DNA of 64,000 bases, taken from positions 62,001 to 126,000 of the forward strand of contig NZ_JQEC01000057.1 in assembly GCF_000764185.1 (NCBI RefSeq), in the 5' to 3' direction. Origin of the DNA: Colwellia psychrerythraea (GTDB taxonomy: Bacteria > Pseudomonadota > Gammaproteobacteria > Enterobacterales > Alteromonadaceae). Below the pieces are notes generated by a model that saw only the letters and a list, made by a program, of their open reading frames with translations, did no database searches and was not told the origin of the DNA. Shown piece by piece: positions 35,255 to 44,237 of the stretch; position 1 is the stretch's first letter; the number at the start of each line of letters is the position of its first letter. A program made the translations under genes and the position numbers.

Positions 35255-36340
35255 TTAATCACTAAGTAAGGTTAGTAGTTTTTGCGTTGAAGCTGCTAAG
35301 CCAACATTTAGTCCTTGATGCAAATCATACCACTTCTGCTGATTAGGTTCGTTTATTTCTGTTAACTCAAGTTGTTCACAGTCAACCAGTACAGGCGTGA
35401 TATCTAAATGAAAGTGGCTAAATGTATGCCTGAACTCTGTCATTGTATGTGATGAAATTGCTTTAAGTGATAAGTTAGCCAATAATTCATCCATTTCAGT
35501 TAGCTCATCAATCTCATGGAAGCACCATAAACCACCCCAAATGCCAGTAGGCGGTCGCTTCTCCATTAATACTCTATTAGTGCGTTCATTTAGTATTCTA
35601 GGAATGACCATAATGGTTTTCTTCTCAGGAATTTTCTTCTTCGGTTTTTTCTGAGGGTAATTCATTTGTTGCTCACCAGCTTTAGCTAAACAACTTTGTT
35701 CAACTGGGCATAATGGACAAGTGGGTTTGCTGCGTGTACAGACAGTTGCACCAAGATCCATCATGGCTTGGTTGAAACTGTCAGTTTCTATAGCGGGGGT
35801 TAATTGCTCGCTTAATTGCCATAGAGCTTTATCGAACTTGCTTAAACCGTTATAACCTTCAACCAAATAGCTTCGTGCAAGCACACGTTTTACATTGCCA
35901 TCTAAAATAGGGTGATGTTGTTTTAAGGACAAACTTAAAATAGCGCCAGCGGTTGAACGGCCAATGCCAGGTAGGGCAATAACTTGCTCAATTTCTATTG
36001 GAAATAGTCCTTTAAAGTCACTGACCATAATCTTGGCCGCTTTATGCAAATTACGTGCTCTGGCGTAATAACCTAAACCTGTCCAATGATGTAAAACTAC
36101 ATCTTCATCAGCATTGGCTAAATCAGTAATTGTCGGAAAACTTGCCATAAAGCGTTGGTAATAAGGGATAACCGTTGCAACTTGAGTTTGTTGTAACATG
36201 ATCTCAGAAATCCACACGCGATATGGGGTTTTATCTTGTTGCCAAGGAAAGTGTTTTCGACCTTGTTGGTGATACCAGCTGACTACTTGCTGGCCAAATT
36301 GTTCAGCCGAGTTAGCTGATATTGTTATTGGATTATTCAT
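35255..36340 (-). CDS. mutY: A/G-specific adenine glycosylase
   Basis: Removes adenine mispaired with 8-oxoguanine. 361 residues from the ATG at 36340; a TTG at 36376 would add 12 residues. HhH-GPD fold with EIMLQQTQVATVIPYY and LPGIGRSTAGAIL, catalytic D in ILDGNVKRVL, and a complete 4Fe-4S motif C-x6-C-x2-C-x5-C (CTRSKPTCPLCPVEQSC). The C-terminal Nudix-like domain, which recognises 8-oxoG, is present. Operon with yggX. Confidence 0.96.
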   Translation of the reverse strand: MNNPITISANSAEQFGQQVVSWYHQQGRKHFPWQQDKTPYRVWISEIMLQQTQVATVIPYYQRFMASFPTITDLANADEDVVLHHWTGLGYYARARNLHKAAKIMVSDFKGLFPIEIEQVIALPGIGRSTAGAILSLSLKQHHPILDGNVKRVLARSYLVEGYNGLSKFDKALWQLSEQLTPAIETDSFNQAMMDLGATVCTRSKPTCPLCPVEQSCLAKAGEQQMNYPQKKPKKKIPEKKTIMVIPRILNERTNRVLMEKRPPTGIWGGLWCFHEIDELTEMDELLANLSLKAISSHTMTEFRHTFSHFHLDITPVLVDCEQLELTEINEPNQQKWYDLHQGLNVGLAASTQKLLTLLSD

Positions 36341-36489
36341 AGCGCGCAGTGTAACTAAATAATGTGTTGAGCTCAAATAGGCAAATTCGCATCTTGAATG
36401 ATTAGGCTATATAATATCGCTTTTGAAATTATCTTAGCTTAATTGCAAGCTAAACCTAGAACCGAACTAGGAAAAAATAAGGCTTTATA

Positions 36490-36828
36490 ATGAAATTTAA
36501 CGCAAAAAATCGTAGTCGTCGCATCCGTAAAAAATTACGTGTTGATGAGTTTCAAGAGTTAGGCTTTGATGTTGCTTGGAAATTACAAGACGGCATAAAT
36601 GGTGAGGAACTTGATGCCTTTATTAGTAAATTTTTTGCAGAAGCGATACAGCCAAACGAATTAGGTTTTGGCGGTGAAGGTGATACTTTATGGCATGGCT
36701 TAATTTGTACGCAAGCTTTAGGCTCTTGTACTGAAGAGCATCGTGTAGCTGTTGAAAAATGGTTAACAGGAAATGGTGCTACTTCAGTAGCAGTAAGTGA
36801 CCTTTACGATGTATGGTGGGCTGAATAA
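36490..36828 (+). CDS. yggL: YggL family 50S ribosome-associated protein
   Basis: 112 residues, DUF469 family. The basic start NRSRRIRKKLRVDEFQELGF is a hallmark, with the conserved acidic C-terminal half ending DLYDVWWAE. In E. coli YggL binds the 50S subunit. AAGG lies 7 bp before the ATG. It is found with mutY and trmB in many gammaproteobacteria, although here order differs from E. coli. Confidence 0.92.
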   Translation: MKFNAKNRSRRIRKKLRVDEFQELGFDVAWKLQDGINGEELDAFISKFFAEAIQPNELGFGGEGDTLWHGLICTQALGSCTEEHRVAVEKWLTGNGATSVAVSDLYDVWWAE

Positions 36829-37020
36829 AATTGCGCTTCATAACTGCGCTTTATGCTGCATTGTTCTCACTATTTTTAGCATCACTTATGAAACATAAGC
36901 TCAGTTAAAAATAGCTCGACCGCTTTGCCTAAAACGCATTGATATTGCGTAATTGGCGTAACCCTTTATTGATTATCGTCTAAATGGCGTTTATTAGAAA
37001 GATTAGAAAAGATATTTAAA

Positions 37021-37746
37021 ATGACTGAAAAAACACATAAAACAATAGAGCAAGCAGAGCAAGAAGGTAAGTACATTCGTAAAGTACGTAGCTTCGTAAA
37101 GCGCGAAGGTCGCTTAACAAAAAACCAAGAACGTGCGATTAATGATCATTGGCAAGGTATGGGCTTAAACCATAGTGATGGCGTGATCAATACCCAAGCA
37201 TTATTTTCCAATGAAAATCCAGTAGTGTTAGAAATTGGTTTTGGTATGGGTAAGTCTTTGGTTGAAATGGCTAAAGCGGCGCCAGAGCTGAACTTTATTG
37301 GTATTGAAGTTCACAAACCAGGTGTCGGTGCTTGTATTTCATCTGCAATTGAAGAAGGTGTTGATAACTTAAAAGTGTATGAACACGATGCTATTGAAAT
37401 TTTAGCCGATTGTATTCCCGACGGTACGTTAACAACAGTACAATTGTTTTTCCCTGATCCATGGCACAAGAAAAAGCATCATAAGCGTCGTATTGTTTCA
37501 GCTGAATTTGTTGAAACAATTAGGCAGAAGTTGAAGGTTGGTGGTGTTTTTCATATGGCAACAGATTGGGAAAACTATGCAGAATGCATGTTAGAAGATA
37601 TGCAAAGTGCGCCTGGTTATAACAATTTGTCTGAAACAAATGATTATGTCCCACGTCCAGACTCACGTCCGTTAACTAAGTTTGAAAACCGTGGTCAAAA
37701 TTTAGGGCATGGTGTTTGGGATTTACAATTTGCTAAGAAAGCTTAA
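37021..37746 (+). CDS. trmB: tRNA (guanine-N7-)-methyltransferase
   Basis: Makes m7G46 in the variable loop of tRNAs using S-adenosylmethionine. 241 residues; SAM-binding LEIGFGMGKSL around residue 70, the family motif FPDPWHKKKHHKRRIV around 142-157, and C-terminal RPLTKFENRG. There is a 192-bp gap to yggL with no gene in it. The stop lies inside a hairpin. Confidence 0.96.
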   Translation: MTEKTHKTIEQAEQEGKYIRKVRSFVKREGRLTKNQERAINDHWQGMGLNHSDGVINTQALFSNENPVVLEIGFGMGKSLVEMAKAAPELNFIGIEVHKPGVGACISSAIEEGVDNLKVYEHDAIEILADCIPDGTLTTVQLFFPDPWHKKKHHKRRIVSAEFVETIRQKLKVGGVFHMATDWENYAECMLEDMQSAPGYNNLSETNDYVPRPDSRPLTKFENRGQNLGHGVWDLQFAKKA

Positions 37747-37763
37747 CCGTATTGTTAAGCTTT
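37738..37763. terminator. Hairpin over the trmB stop codon
   Basis: AAAGCTTAAC (37738-37747), 6-nt loop, GTTAAGCTTT (37754-37763). It lies between two convergent genes; the T-run is short, so termination is likely but modest. Confidence 0.5.
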
Positions 37764-37775
37764 ACTTTGTTTACC

Positions 37776-38147
37776 TTAGCTAATGCAAGCTTGGTCTTGG
37801 CTTGGTAAAGGTAAATATTGGCGTTCGATGAAAAATAAATGCTGAGCATTGCGTAAATTTCCACTGTCAATGAGCCATTGTTGATCAATGATCTCACGTG
37901 CTAAAGCTGCATGCAAAATGCGGCTTTTATATTGAGTCCAATAGAGTAATGTTGCTGCTTGATGACAATCATTATTAGGCCGCTGTTTACTGCGCGTTAG
38001 GGCTAATTCTTCGATAATATTAGCGATAACTTTACTTTTTAATTCACTATCGATTTGCTGCTTAAAGCGAGTAAATCTTTTTGCTTTTACTAATTGCCAT
38101 AGCAACCAAAGTAATGACAGTAACGCCAGTATGGCGATAATTTCCAT
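37776..38147 (-). CDS. Membrane-anchored hypothetical protein
   Basis: 123 residues with an N-terminal membrane helix (residues 2-19, IIAILALLSLLWLLWQLV) followed by a basic stretch and a helical cytoplasmic domain. No family recognised. Convergent with trmB. It has a normal start and its codon use resembles its neighbours. Confidence 0.65.
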   Translation of the reverse strand: MEIIAILALLSLLWLLWQLVKAKRFTRFKQQIDSELKSKVIANIIEELALTRSKQRPNNDCHQAATLLYWTQYKSRILHAALAREIIDQQWLIDSGNLRNAQHLFFIERQYLPLPSQDQACIS

Positions 38148-38294
38148 GCATATTTCCTATTTGTGTGATCAATAACACTATACCATTTTAAACAGTCCCT
38201 AAACCATTTATCTAGTCAACTGCATAAAACTAATGATAAAAAGATAACAGTTGGTTACACTGTTATTAATTTCATCACACACGGATTTTTATCA

Positions 38295-39344
38295 ATGATC
38301 AGAGCTATTTTTATTCTTAGCGTTTTCTTCTTAAGTGGCTGCGCAACATCTTCACAGGCGTATCAAGTTAAAGAAAATTCAATTCAAACTTTATATAAAA
38401 AAGTAAACCCTTCGGTTGTTGAATTACATGTAAAGTCATTGGCTGACCCTAAGCCTGGCCAAGTTACATATAAAGATCATACTTCTAACTCTTTGGGTTC
38501 AGGTGCTTTAGTTAGCAGTGAAGGCCGTATATTAACTGCAGCACATGTGGTAGATAAAGCCACTGCAATTGAAGTGCAGTTTGCTGATGGTACTAAAACT
38601 ACCGGTCATGTTGTTTGGGTAGAGCCACTGATTGATTTAGCCATGATTCAAGCTGCGGAAGTTCCTAGTTCAGCTAAACCGTTAAAATTAGCAAAAGCTA
38701 ATGACTACCAAATAGGTGAGCAAGTAATTGTTATTGGTGCACCTTTTGGAGTTAGTCATAGTTTATCTGTCGGTTATTTAAGTGGTATTCGTGATGGTAA
38801 TGCTATTCCAGGCAGAAAGTTAGTACCGCGTTTATTACAAACAGATGCCTCAATTAACCAAGGTAATTCTGGTGGACCAATGTTTAACCTTAATGGTGAA
38901 ATTATTGGCATAGTTAGCCATATATTATCAAGAAGTGGCGGCAGTAATGGTTTAGGTTTTGTGATTTCTGTTGATACCATACAGCATATAATTGATAGCG
39001 ATCCTGGTACTTTCTCTGGATTTATTCCTATGTTACTTTCTAAAGAGCAGTCTTATGCTATTAATAACTCTGCCGGTCATGGTATGTTAATTCAGCATGT
39101 TATTCCTGGGACTTTGGCTGATAAACTAGGTTTTAAAGGTGGTAATTTAAGTGTAGTGATTGGTCGTACGCCTGTTTTACTCGGTGGCGATATTCTACTA
39201 GAAGTAGGTGGTCGAGCTATTATTGATCTAGCTTCAGCTGTGCAAATTAAGAAGCATCTTACAAGTTTTGAAAAAGGTGATAGAGTAACCTTTAAATATC
39301 TGCGTAATGGTCAAAAGAAAGAAACTTACTGGATCGTTGAATAG
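38295..39344 (+). CDS. HtrA/Deg-like trypsin family serine protease, lipoprotein
   Basis: 349 residues. Lipobox LSGC (cysteine about residue 16) makes it a membrane-anchored lipoprotein. The S1C catalytic triad is visible: H in TAAHVVD, D in LIDLAMIQ, S in GNSGGPMF. A PDZ-like region follows (LIQHVIPGTLADKLGF, GDILLEVGGRAI). Shorter than DegP and with a single PDZ. It probably handles misfolded or regulated periplasmic proteins; a housekeeping degP is not in this window. Confidence 0.9.
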   Translation: MIRAIFILSVFFLSGCATSSQAYQVKENSIQTLYKKVNPSVVELHVKSLADPKPGQVTYKDHTSNSLGSGALVSSEGRILTAAHVVDKATAIEVQFADGTKTTGHVVWVEPLIDLAMIQAAEVPSSAKPLKLAKANDYQIGEQVIVIGAPFGVSHSLSVGYLSGIRDGNAIPGRKLVPRLLQTDASINQGNSGGPMFNLNGEIIGIVSHILSRSGGSNGLGFVISVDTIQHIIDSDPGTFSGFIPMLLSKEQSYAINNSAGHGMLIQHVIPGTLADKLGFKGGNLSVVIGRTPVLLGGDILLEVGGRAIIDLASAVQIKKHLTSFEKGDRVTFKYLRNGQKKETYWIVE

Positions 39345-39388
39345 TTATTAACTATTTGTGATATTTTATTGAAAAGTTACTGGGATTA

Positions 39389-39418
39389 AGCGACAGATGA
39401 AGTATCTGGCGCTTTTTT
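39389..39418 (+). terminator. Terminator after the HtrA-like gene
   Basis: AGCGACAGAT (39389-39398) and ATCTGGCGCT (39404-39413) with one mismatch, followed by TTTTTT. Confidence 0.7.
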
Positions 39419-39506
39419 GGGGTTATTAAGCAGTAAAAGACATATTTTAATGGTGTTCTATTAATGACTCTTTATAATGGTCGTTAATATTGTTCGGAAG
39501 CATTTT

Positions 39507-40175
39507 ATGAATATAGTATATAAAACAAGAACACAACTAGTGGTTGAAACTCTTCGTGAGAAAATCCTAAGTGGTGAATTTAAAGCTGGTGAATCACTTC
39601 GTCAAGCAGCGTTAGCGACCGAATTAAATGTAAGTCGTATTCCTGTAAGAGAAGCATTGTTGCAACTTGAAGGTGAAGGGTTAGTAGTTTTTGAACCGCA
39701 TAAAGGTGCAACGGTTACTGAGCTTAACGCTAAACATGTTGATGAGCTTTTTGACTTAAGAGCAATGCTTGAAGGGCACTTATTAGCTGCTTCATTACCG
39801 CTATTAACCAGCGAAAAGTTGACTGAGGCTAGTGAGATTTTAGCGCAGTTAGATAAAGCGTTAGGTAAGGAAAATGCAGCAAACACTTGGAGTGAGCTGA
39901 ATTCTCGCTATCATAATTGTTTATATTCAGCAGCTAATCGTCCTCAAACGCAAGATTTAGTTAATACGCTAAATAAAAATGCAGACCGATATATTCGTAT
40001 GCATTTATTGTGGGCAGGCGGTATTTCAAAAGCAGGCCCGGAGCACAACCAGTTACTCGCTTTTTGTAAAACAGGCGATATTGATGAAGCCGTGGCGGTA
40101 TTAAAGCATCATATATTGAGCTCTAGAGATGAAATAAAAGCATTTTTAGAACAACGCGAAGCAGCAAATATATAA
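39507..40175 (+). CDS. GntR family regulator, FadR/FCD subfamily
   Basis: 222 residues from the ATG at 39507, favoured over 39477 because GGAAG lies 6 bp upstream. N-terminal winged helix (LREKILSGEFKAGESLRQ, ALATELNVSRIPVREALLQL), then an all-helical FCD ligand domain with FDLRAMLEGHL and a metal-site histidine pattern (SRYHNCLY). The ligand is probably a small organic acid; the target is not evident. A SulP transporter gene follows after 230 bp on the same strand. Confidence 0.9.
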   Translation: MNIVYKTRTQLVVETLREKILSGEFKAGESLRQAALATELNVSRIPVREALLQLEGEGLVVFEPHKGATVTELNAKHVDELFDLRAMLEGHLLAASLPLLTSEKLTEASEILAQLDKALGKENAANTWSELNSRYHNCLYSAANRPQTQDLVNTLNKNADRYIRMHLLWAGGISKAGPEHNQLLAFCKTGDIDEAVAVLKHHILSSRDEIKAFLEQREAANI

Positions 40176-40405
40176 GTTAGCTCAATGTTATAAGTATATT
40201 TGCTTACTTTTGTCCTAAAAGTAAGCAAATATTGACTTTTCCCCTCTATATCTATAGTATTCCCGCGCCTTAAAATCACAGAAAACTTGCTTGTTATTGT
40301 CTATGCTTAACGTTGATTAAGTATAAATAATCATGCTCGCCAATTAGTATTCGCTGATATTTATTCATTGAATTAAATAGCCGCGATAAACCCAATGAGA
40401 TAAAA

Positions 40406-41935
40406 ATGTTTGAATTACACGCCAGTAAAGTGTCCAACCTGAAAAATGATGTGTTATCGGGTCTAACCGTTGCCCTAGCACTAGTCCCTGAAGCGATAGC
40501 TTTTGCATTTGTTGCCGGTGTAGGCCCATTAGTCGGTTTATATGCAGCCTTTATGGTCGGTTTAATTACCGCTGTGTTTGGTGGTCGTCCTGGAATGATC
40601 TCAGGTGCAACGGGCGCTATGGCTGTGGTTATGGTTAGTTTAGTTGCCATTTATGGTGTTGAATATTTATTTGCCACTGTCGTGCTGACCGGTATTTTAC
40701 AAATATTGGCAGGGGTTTTTAAGATGGGTAAGTTTATCCGTTTGGTACCGCACCCGGTAATGTTAGGTTTTGTTAACGGTTTAGCCATTGTTATTTTCTT
40801 AGCACAACTTGGCCAATTTAAAGTTACCAATGCAGCTGGTGAATTAGAGTGGATGCAAGGTGCACCGCTCTATACCATGGCAGGTTTAATTATTTTAACC
40901 ATGGCGGTAATTCATTTATTCCCTAAATTAACTAAGGCCGTACCTTCTACCTTGGTAGCTATTGTTGGGGTTTCTATATTAGTGTTTGCACTCGGTCTAG
41001 ATACTAAATTGGTAGGCGATGTGGCATCTATTGCTGGCGGCTTGCCGACCTTCTCAATTCCAGATGTGCCTTTTTCTCTAGAAACGTTAAAAATTATTTT
41101 CCCTTTTGCACTTGTACTTGCCGCGATTGGCTTGATTGAATCTTTATTAACTCTGACTTTAATTGACGAACTAACTGGCACACGTGGTCGTAGCAATAAA
41201 GAATGTATTGCCCAAGGCGCAGCAAACACTGCCACAGGCTTCTTCGGCGGTATGGGTGGTTGTGCGATGATAGGTCAGTCGATGATCAACGTTAACTCAG
41301 GTGGTCGTGGTCGAGCATCAGGTATTACCGCTGCATTAGCATTGTTAGGTTTTATCTTATTTGCCTCTGGTTTAATTGAGCAAATACCATTAGCCGCATT
41401 GGTTGGGGTGATGTTCATTGTTGTTATTGGTACTTTTGAATGGTCAAGTCTACGTATTTTAGGCAAGGTACCTAAAGCTGATGCTTTTGTTATTATCTTG
41501 GTTTCTGGCGTAACTGTTTATTCTGATTTGGCGGTAGCTGTAGTTGTCGGTGTTATTGTTTCAGCGCTAGTTTTTGCATGGGAGCATGCCAAACATATTG
41601 CAGTAACTCGTAGTGTTGATGAAAGTGGATCAACAGTATATGAGGTTAATGGTCCAATATTCTTTGGTTCAATTGCTAACTTCCTTGAGCAATTTACGCC
41701 AGAAAAAGACAGTGACGATGTTATTGTTGAATTTAAACATGCCCGTGTTGTTGACCATTCAGCAATCGAAGCTATTGATACCTTGGCCGAACGTTATTTA
41801 TCACGTAACAAAACCATGCATTTAAAACACTTAAATAAAGAGTGTAAGGATTTACTAGAGAAAGCTGATAAATTAGTTGAGCTAAATTTAATTGAAGATC
41901 CTGATTATCATATTGCTAGTGATAAGTTAGCTTAA
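40406..41935 (+). CDS. SulP family inorganic anion transporter
   Basis: 509 residues. The N-terminal membrane domain begins with GLTVALALVPEAIAFAFVAGV, a hallmark, and has about 10-12 helices to residue 390; a cytoplasmic STAS domain fills the C-terminus from about 410. SulP members carry sulfate, bicarbonate or related anions with Na+ or H+; this one is close in layout to bicarbonate and sulfate carriers, but substrate cannot be decided. No carbonic anhydrase or cys gene is adjacent. Confidence 0.92.
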   Translation: MFELHASKVSNLKNDVLSGLTVALALVPEAIAFAFVAGVGPLVGLYAAFMVGLITAVFGGRPGMISGATGAMAVVMVSLVAIYGVEYLFATVVLTGILQILAGVFKMGKFIRLVPHPVMLGFVNGLAIVIFLAQLGQFKVTNAAGELEWMQGAPLYTMAGLIILTMAVIHLFPKLTKAVPSTLVAIVGVSILVFALGLDTKLVGDVASIAGGLPTFSIPDVPFSLETLKIIFPFALVLAAIGLIESLLTLTLIDELTGTRGRSNKECIAQGAANTATGFFGGMGGCAMIGQSMINVNSGGRGRASGITAALALLGFILFASGLIEQIPLAALVGVMFIVVIGTFEWSSLRILGKVPKADAFVIILVSGVTVYSDLAVAVVVGVIVSALVFAWEHAKHIAVTRSVDESGSTVYEVNGPIFFGSIANFLEQFTPEKDSDDVIVEFKHARVVDHSAIEAIDTLAERYLSRNKTMHLKHLNKECKDLLEKADKLVELNLIEDPDYHIASDKLA

Positions 41936-41952
41936 GCTAATTTATCACTAGC
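41915..41952. other. Long hairpin over the SulP stop codon
   Basis: Arms GCTAGTGATAAGTTAGCT and AGCTAATTTATCACTAGC with one mismatch, spanning the TAA. It lacks a T-run and is followed 26 bp later by a second true terminator. Confidence 0.6.
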
Positions 41953-41977
41953 TTGAGTGAATCAAGCTTGCAGTTAT

Positions 41978-42024
41978 AAAAAATGCGTTGATAAGTTATA
42001 CTTAACTTACAGCGCATTTTTTTT
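41978..42024 (+). terminator. Rho-independent terminator after SulP gene
   Basis: AAATGCG...TAAGTTA / TAACTTA...CGCATTT with a small internal mismatch and a T8 run. Confidence 0.85.
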
Positions 42025-42053
42025 ATTTGTTTTTCTAACCCTAGGAGAGTTAA

Positions 42054-42392
42054 GTGCAATTAGAGTTCTTTGACGTTCCTAGCCCATGTGTCAGCATTTG
42101 TGAGACTGATGAAAAAGGCCTCTGTCGTGGTTGCATGCGCTCGCGCAATGAACGACAAGAATGGATAAGCTTTACTAACGATGAAAAACAAAAAGTAATC
42201 AAACGTTGTTTACAACGTAAAAAACGTAAATTGAATCAGCAAAAAGAAAAGCAACCGGAACAAGTTGTTGAGTCTTTATTAGAAGAAAATTTACAACCTT
42301 CATTACTTGACCCTCCAAGCCAAACTAAACCTAATCTTAAAGCTGAGCTGGGACAAAATTCTGATTTAGATTTTAGTGACTTTGAATTGTGA
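42054..42392 (+). CDS. DUF1289 family protein
   Basis: 112 residues; GTG start preceded by AGGAGAG. The conserved cysteine pattern PCVSICETDEKGLCRGCMR (C-x3-C...C-x2-C) defines DUF1289, probably a small metal site. The C-terminal half is lysine/glutamine rich and disordered. No function is known. Confidence 0.87.
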   Translation: MQLEFFDVPSPCVSICETDEKGLCRGCMRSRNERQEWISFTNDEKQKVIKRCLQRKKRKLNQQKEKQPEQVVESLLEENLQPSLLDPPSQTKPNLKAELGQNSDLDFSDFEL

Positions 42393-42505
42393 TTTTTAGT
42401 TATACGCCAGTATTTATTAGAATAACCTGCTGCGATTCATTGTGTTAATGTTTCTATGATTTTGAAATCAACTTAATTGATACTACTTTCTTCATGGATG
42501 AATCT

Positions 42506-43774
42506 ATGCGCCTAAATCACTTTATCATTATACTTACTTTGCTGTTAGCTGCTTGTAGCCATACACATAATAGCCAAAATAAAAGCTCTAGAGGGAAAAA
42601 TAACGCTGAGTTTTCCTCTACTAATAGCCTCAAAAAAGAAATAATAAGCAGCCACCTCGCCATTAATGTCGATAGCGCAGGGCAGCCTGCAGAGCAAGAT
42701 TTAGCGGCCTTTGCAAAAAAGATTGAAAATGTCAGGATCTTAGCTTTAGGTGAACAAACCCATGGCGCCGGTAGTGTTTTTAAATTAAAAACTGATTTAA
42801 TAAAATATTTACATCAGCACCATGGTTTTGATTTGTTTATTTTAGAAAGTGGCATGTATGATGTGCGTGAAATTTATCAACAAGCTAAAAACGGCCAATC
42901 AATAAAAACATTAGCCCCTGGCAATATTTTCTATATGTATGCCAAAAGTGAAGAGGTCACTACTTTATTTGATTATGTTAACGAACAGATAAATACTGAA
43001 AATCCGCTAACTATGGTCGGCTTTGATAGTCAGCATACTGGAGGTTTATCTTTATCTTCACTTGTTACAGATCTCACTAAAGCGCAAGCAAAGATAGATT
43101 GTTCTTGGGTAAATAGCCCGCAGTGGCAGTTGTTTTCCCAACAAGTTCAACAAGTACTTGATGGCTCGAATAGTCGCTTTGCAAAAGATGAAGAGACCGT
43201 ATTTTTTAGCCTGCTTGACAAGTTAGCAAGTAATTTTGATTCACATAATTCACTAGGTAATAATGGTTTTTGGCTGCGCATAAGCAAAGGGCTTGTCGCT
43301 CAAGCCAAAAGGCAGTGGCAACTTGGTGATAATCGCAGTGAGCAAATGGGTGAAAATATTAAATGGTGGGCAGAACAATATCCAGATAAAAAGATCATCG
43401 TATGGGCACATACCTGGCATTTAACAAAAGAAGGTAACAATCAGATCAATGCCGGCAAAGTGGTGAGTGATGCTTTTGGTGAAGCCTATTACATGGTGCA
43501 CTTTAGCGGTGAGCAAGGGAAATACTTAAGTTATATTGATTTAAAGAATAAAGGTGTTGCTAAGTTAACAGAAAATTCAGTAGAGCAAACCTTTAACCAA
43601 GCAGCTATTGCACCTATCAATTTTGTCGAAAATAAAGGCCTCTTGCTTAAGGACAGAGTAATGGCTGCTTTTGCTAATGATTATCAAACTACGCTGCCGG
43701 CAAATCAATGGTCTACTTATTGGGATGGAATGTTCGTCTTAAAAGAAATCACACCAGCAACTTATCAGCAATAA
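42506..43774 (+). CDS. Erythromycin esterase family lipoprotein
   Basis: 422 residues from the ATG at 42506 (GGATG 5 bp upstream; an ATG at 42494 has no ribosome-binding site and would spoil the signal). Lipobox LLAAC near residue 16. The family motif LALGEQTHGAGSVFKLK with the catalytic-type glutamate and histidine, FILESGMYDVRE, and WAHTWHLTK are present. Relatives include EreA/EreB macrolide esterases, but most chromosomal members have unknown substrates; resistance is not implied. Confidence 0.85.
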   Translation: MRLNHFIIILTLLLAACSHTHNSQNKSSRGKNNAEFSSTNSLKKEIISSHLAINVDSAGQPAEQDLAAFAKKIENVRILALGEQTHGAGSVFKLKTDLIKYLHQHHGFDLFILESGMYDVREIYQQAKNGQSIKTLAPGNIFYMYAKSEEVTTLFDYVNEQINTENPLTMVGFDSQHTGGLSLSSLVTDLTKAQAKIDCSWVNSPQWQLFSQQVQQVLDGSNSRFAKDEETVFFSLLDKLASNFDSHNSLGNNGFWLRISKGLVAQAKRQWQLGDNRSEQMGENIKWWAEQYPDKKIIVWAHTWHLTKEGNNQINAGKVVSDAFGEAYYMVHFSGEQGKYLSYIDLKNKGVAKLTENSVEQTFNQAAIAPINFVENKGLLLKDRVMAAFANDYQTTLPANQWSTYWDGMFVLKEITPATYQQ

Positions 43775-43933
43775 TGCATTAGCTGAGTGTGACTTTGCTA
43801 TCTGTTCACTCTGATGAGCTAATAACACGAAAGTTTTGCATAGTTGCTTCGGTTAGACTTGCGCACATATTTAGCGGTAAAGTATGAATAAAGTACTAAA
43901 TTAAATTTTAAGTTAATTATTGTTATAAAACGG

Positions 43934-43970
43934 TTGCCAGTGATAATTTTTAACTATATTATACGCGCTC
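43934..43970 (+). promoter_or_regulatory. Promoter of tRNA-Phe
   Basis: TTGCCA (43934-43939), 17-bp spacer, TATTAT (43957-43962), discriminator ACGCGCTC, a stable-RNA-type promoter. Confidence 0.65.
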
Positions 43971-43997
43971 TTTAGAGAGTTCAACTCCATAAAGAAT

Positions 43998-44073
43998 GCC
44001 CCGATAGCTCAGTTGGTAGAGCAGAGGATTGAAAATCCTCGTGTCCCTGGTTCAAATCCGGGTCGGGGCACCA
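43998..44073 (+). tRNA. tRNA-Phe (anticodon GAA)
   Basis: 76 nt with CCA, identical in sequence to the minus-strand copy at 34625-34700. Anticodon loop TTGAAAA. Monocistronic, with a terminator right after. Confidence 0.96.
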
Positions 44074-44096
44074 TATAACTTCTCTATGAAGTAACG

Positions 44097-44139
44097 AAGC
44101 CTGAGCATACTATTATAAATAGTATGCTCAGGCTTTTTT
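44097..44139 (+). terminator. Terminator after tRNA-Phe
   Basis: AAGCCTGAGCATACTA (44097-44112) and TAGTATGCTCAGGCTT, 7-nt loop, then TTTT. 16-bp perfect stem. Confidence 0.9.
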
Positions 44140-44191
44140 CGTTTCTAGGATTGGAAAATTAGTTATTGTGCAGTTAACAGACTAACGAAGA

Positions 44192-44223
44192 TAAAACCTA
44201 CAGAGTACGAATAACTCTGTAGG
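44192..44223 (-). terminator. Terminator of mutS
   Basis: CCTACAGAGT (44197-44206) and ACTCTGTAGG (44214-44223); on the minus strand the stem is followed by TTTTAT. Confidence 0.75.
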
Positions 44224-44237
44224 GATATTCTAGAAGC

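Noticed and set aside
42506..43774. Macrolide resistance gene
   Set aside because: Only family-level resemblance to erythromycin esterases; chromosomal lipoprotein members are not known to give resistance.
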